From NCBI GenBank assembly GCA_016935365.1, contig JAFGRB010000203.1:1-33468 (forward strand): a DNA stretch of 33,468 bases, read 5' to 3'. Position 1 is the first letter of the stretch; every line of letters begins with the position of its first letter. Made by a program: the position numbers and the translations under genes. The notes under the pieces were generated by a model. That model was not told the origin of the DNA and ran no database searches. It saw nothing but the letters and a program-made list of their open reading frames with translations. The DNA is from Deltaproteobacteria bacterium. Lineage in GTDB: Bacteria > Myxococcota > B64-G9. Below, piece after piece: positions 30,089 to 33,468 of this stretch.

Positions 30089-30763
30089 ATGCGAGCTGCA
30101 GCCGTCGCCATGGTGCTCGTCCTGGGCGCACCCGCGCTTCTCGCCCGGCAGGCTGCCGGGCCTGCGGAGGAGAAGGGTCAAGACCCGGACGCGATCTTCC
30201 AGCGGGCCGAGCGCCTCTACGCGGACTTCGTCAAGATGCCGGTCGGCAGCGAGACCGGCGACATGCGCGAGCTCAGCCGGCAGCTCCAGGCCAAGGCCCA
30301 GCGCATCCAGGAGGTCCAGCTCGCCTACCAGAAGCTGCTGGAGATGAAGTCCCGCGAGCACATCGTGGCGGCCACCTTCCGCATGGGCTGCGCCTACGAG
30401 CAGATGGGCCTGGCCATGCGCAGCATACCCGTGCCGGCGGGCCTGACGGAGGAGCAGGCCGAGGCCTTCCGCAAGGCGATCGAGCTCCAGGGCGGCAGCG
30501 CCTTCGAGGACCGGGCCCTGCACTTCTTCAAGGCCGCGCTGCGCTGGGCGATCAAGTTCGAGCGGATGGACGATCCCTTCACAGGCCAGTGCATCGACAA
30601 GGTCCACGGCTACATCGCGCGCTACCGCAAGGCCGGCGACGCCCGGGGCCAGGCGCTCTACGACGAGCTGCTGCGGATGGTCCCGGCCGACAACCCGCAG
30701 GCCGATGCGCTGCGCCGCAAGCTCGTCCCGGGCTGGAACCCGCCCCGCTCCAAGGCCAGGTAG
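30089..30763 (+). CDS. Exported helical (TPR-like) protein, unknown function
   Basis: This 224-residue product has a short signal peptide (MRAAAVAMVLVLGAPALLA, cut near residue 19). A wholly helical mature domain follows, with heptad-like segments (ELSRQLQAKAQRIQEVQLAYQKLLEM) and a TPR-like C-terminal half (HFFKAALRWAIKFERMDDP, ALYDELLRMVPADNPQADAL). I do not recognise a named family, though similar small TPR-like exported proteins are frequent beside gliding and envelope genes in myxobacteria. The ATG at 30089 has AGGAGGG 5-7 nt upstream; the longer open frame before it passes through the divergent promoter region and is not coding. It is the first of three closely packed plus-strand genes (14-nt gap, then a 4-nt overlap). 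Confidence 0.8.
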   Translation: MRAAAVAMVLVLGAPALLARQAAGPAEEKGQDPDAIFQRAERLYADFVKMPVGSETGDMRELSRQLQAKAQRIQEVQLAYQKLLEMKSREHIVAATFRMGCAYEQMGLAMRSIPVPAGLTEEQAEAFRKAIELQGGSAFEDRALHFFKAALRWAIKFERMDDPFTGQCIDKVHGYIARYRKAGDARGQALYDELLRMVPADNPQADALRRKLVPGWNPPRSKAR

Positions 30764-30777
30764 CCCGCCTCACGCGC

Positions 30778-32021
30778 ATGCCCGACCGCCGTCCCGCCAT
30801 CGCAGCCGTCGCCGTGCTGGCGCTGTGCGCCGCCGGCCCGCTCCGGGCAGAAGAAGAGGCTTCTCCTTCGCCGGCAAGCTCCGGGGAGCAGGGTTCCCCT
30901 TCGCCGGCAGGCTCCGGGGAGCGAGCTTCACATTCGGCGGGCTGCTTCGGGGAGCAGGGATCCCCTTCGTCGGGAGCCTCCAGGGAGCGGGACTCCCCTT
31001 CGACCGAGGGCACAGGAGAACAGGGAGAGCTCGCGGACCGGGACCGGCTGCTCCCTAGCCTGGGGGCGCTGCTGCCCGGGATCCTCCTGCACGGCGCGGG
31101 GCACTGGATCGCGGACGACGAGCCCGCGGCGGCCAAGCTGCTCGCCCTGGAGGGCGTGGGCCTGCTGGGCGCGGCGGCCGGGCTGGTGCCGATCTACTTG
31201 AGCGGCGCGAGCCGCTACCTGGTCGGGCCCTGCTACGCGCTGACGCTCGGCGGGGCGGGCCTGTTTTTGCAGAGCGGCATGGCCGATCTGTGGGGCGCGG
31301 CCTCGGCTGGCCATGCCCTCGGCGAGCCGGAGCGCAGCCAGGCCCGGATCGAGGCCATGATCGGCTATGCCTGGGTGCACGATCCCCAGTTCGACCACGA
31401 TCACTTCCTGCACTTCCAGGCCGTGCTCCGGCGCGGCCGGCTGGCCATCTCGCCCTCGGTCTGGGTCGCGGCCGACGCCGACAACCAGCGCTTCCGGCTC
31501 GAGGCGAGCTTTCGCTTCTGGGGGCCGGCGGCCGGCTCGCGGGCCCGGGACGGCTCCTTTGTCCAGCTCGCCCTCGGCGCGACCCACCACCGCTATGGAG
31601 GGGACGGCTTCGAGGTGCTCGGCGCCGAGCTCTTCGTCTCCGGCCGGCTGGACCTCTCCCGGCTCGGGCAGTCGATGCGCGGCGCCTTTGCCGAGCTGGG
31701 GCTCGGCTATGCCCACGAGCTCTACGCCTACCGGAGCAGCCCGGCGCACGACGACGCATCGATGCTGCTCGCCCAGCTCGGCTTCGGGCTCTACCTGGGC
31801 GAGCCCGGCCAGGCCTGGGGGGAGCTGGCCCTGCGCTACGAGCACCGCAACGACGGGCTGGCCGGCGGCATGGCCGTGGGCTGGATGACCGACGGCATCC
31901 CGGGCCACCCCGCGCTCGAGGGATTCTTCTACCCGTGCCGCAGCTGGGGCCTGGGAATCGAGCTGCACGCGGGCAGCGCCTGGATCCTGGGGGCGAGCCT
32001 GCGCTACCGGGAGGATGAGCC

Positions 32022-32025
<4 letters not shown>
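30778..32025 (+). CDS. Exported protein with 11-residue repeats, probable outer-membrane protein
   Basis: This 415-residue product has a signal peptide (about 1-24, LRA before the mature end), then five imperfect 11-residue Ser/Pro/Gly/Glu repeats (29-83; see the repeat entry). A hydrophobic stretch follows (about 92-180, LLPGILLHGAGH at its start) containing several short helices. The C-terminal 220 residues alternate short beta strands and turns (EAMIGYAWVHDP, LAISPSVWVAADA, ELGLGYAHELYAY, GLGIELHAGSAWILGASLRY). A terminal aromatic-rich strand like this is common in outer-membrane barrel proteins. No family is recognised. No ribosome site is obvious before the ATG at 30778, so translation may couple to the preceding gene. 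It overlaps the phosphoesterase gene by 4 nt. Confidence 0.75.
30862..31026 (+). repeat. Five tandem 33-bp repeats coding 11-residue units
   Basis: Five in-frame units read SPSPASSGEQG, SPSPAGSGERA, SHSAGCFGEQG, SPSSGASRERD and SPSTEGTGEQG (residues 29-83 of the host protein). The first two units are the most alike in DNA. They form a flexible, low-complexity spacer between the signal peptide and the folded part, and are prone to length variation between strains. Confidence 0.85.
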
Positions 32026-33125
<1,100 letters not shown>

Positions 33126-33126
33126 A

Positions 33127-33157
33127 CCTGAAACAAGCGCGTTGCGCTTGCTTCAGG
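33127..33157 (+). terminator. Hairpin directly after the phosphoesterase gene
   Basis: CCTGAA-a-CAAGCGC and GCGCTTG-c-TTCAGG pair as 13 bp around one A/C mismatch with a GTT loop, starting 2 nt after the stop codon at 33125. It is followed by CCTAATACC rather than a T-run, so it is an imperfect terminator candidate. Its left arm matches the end of the palindromic element, so it may instead be part of that element. Confidence 0.4.
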
Positions 33158-33296
33158 CCTAATACCATCTCAGGGGGCTCTCGCAAAGCCCCCTCGCTGC
33201 TGGAAGTCAATTCCAGCAGCTTCACCCCAAGACGACCGCCCTTCGGGCGGCCAGCCCTGAAAACAGACGCGGTTTGGAAACCGCGCTTGTTTTAGG
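33127..33296. mobile_element. 170-bp palindromic element with matching inverted ends (REP/MITE-like)
   Basis: The segment begins with CCTGAAACAAGCGCG (33127-33141) and ends with CGCGCTTGTTTTAGG (33282-33296). The right end reversed and complemented is CCTAAAACAAGCGCG, 14 of 15 matching the left end. Each end is also half of its own hairpin, giving two related stem-loops (33127-33157 and 33256-33296) that bracket three further hairpins. No target-site duplication can be judged with confidence. A miniature non-autonomous element, a REP/BIME-type repeat or a structured RNA are all possible. Confidence 0.45.
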
Positions 33297-33468
33297 ACTG
33301 GAAAGCCTGTTGCTCGACTGATCGGAAGGCCCGCACTTGCTTGGTTCGAGCCCCAACGGGGCGAGATACGATAGCCCAGGGTCCGTGGTGAAGACAGTGG
33401 GTGGGACCAAGATGTTGTGGCTCAGACGCGTCCCCCTCCCCCGGGCTTCGCCCGGCCCCTCCCACCAG

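Larger units (their letters stand above)
33126..33468. other. Gene-free, hairpin-dense region to the end of the window
   Basis: No credible coding frame is found in these 343 bases. The stretch holds at least seven stem-loops: 33127-33157 (13 bp, one mismatch), 33173-33193 (7 bp), 33196-33220 (10 bp perfect), 33236-33250 (5-6 bp), 33256-33296 (long, two-part), 33332-33362 including GCCCC-AAC-GGGGC, and 33441-33455 (CCGGGC-TTC-GCCCGG). It is cut by the window end. It could be a repetitive mobile-element-type sequence or a structured RNA. No tRNA, CRISPR or transposase gene is seen. Confidence 0.6.

Noticed and set aside
33332..33362. TTGGTTCGAGCCCCAA, resembling a tRNA T-arm
   Set aside because: The stem is only four pairs long, and no anticodon arm, acceptor stem or D-arm can be drawn around it. 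It is better explained by the repeat-like hairpins.

Overview
The window is a G+C-rich chromosomal segment, apparently from a Myxococcota / deltaproteobacterial-type bacterium. This is inferred from gene content, not from a marker gene. The indicators are an AgmX/PglI-type C-terminal domain behind a Gly-rich tract, MopE-type D/C-rich repeats, an FG-GAP lipoprotein, long Cys-rich lipoproteins, and a Ser/Thr kinase with C-terminal PEGA domains. Nearly every base is coding, and the many long ORFs opposite real genes are base-composition shadows.

Layout. (1) 156-2401, minus: a lidless Hsp70 followed by a DUF3592 membrane protein, with a good sigma70-type promoter at 2428-2457. (2) 2615-9948, plus: an ECF sigma factor overlaps (ATGA) a 1190-residue transmembrane anti-sigma factor that carries AgmX-like, PDZ and VWA-like domains. 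A 1036-residue beta-rich protein with a signal peptide and a C-terminal membrane anchor follows. This is the best candidate for an undescribed system: a trans-envelope signalling device that would couple an outer sensor to transcription. (3) 9965-16065: a small lipoprotein, a MopE-repeat lipoprotein, a YvlD-type membrane protein, and a 1255-residue lipoprotein with 8 Cys-rich repeats plus three EGF-like/PPC-like units. A textbook terminator separates the last two. (4) 16270-19430, plus: a four-helix membrane protein and glycogen phosphorylase. (5) 19431-25253: a 462-residue Cys-rich lipoprotein (minus), divergent from a TPR protein and a 1169-residue FG-GAP lipoprotein. (6) 25266-29973, minus: a penicillin-acylase-family lipoprotein, then a PEGA-containing Ser/Thr kinase with its own promoter and probably a leaderless transcript. 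(7) 30089-33125, plus: three exported proteins, ending in a lipoprotein metallophosphoesterase with a variant first metal motif. (8) 33126-33468: no gene, but a dense row of hairpins. The first 170 bp are bounded by matching inverted repeats, suggesting a palindromic mobile or REP-like element or a structured RNA.

Taken together the region is devoted to the cell envelope: at least seven predicted lipoproteins or exported Cys-rich proteins, two transmembrane signalling proteins (anti-sigma factor and kinase), and one central-metabolism gene (glgP) embedded among them.
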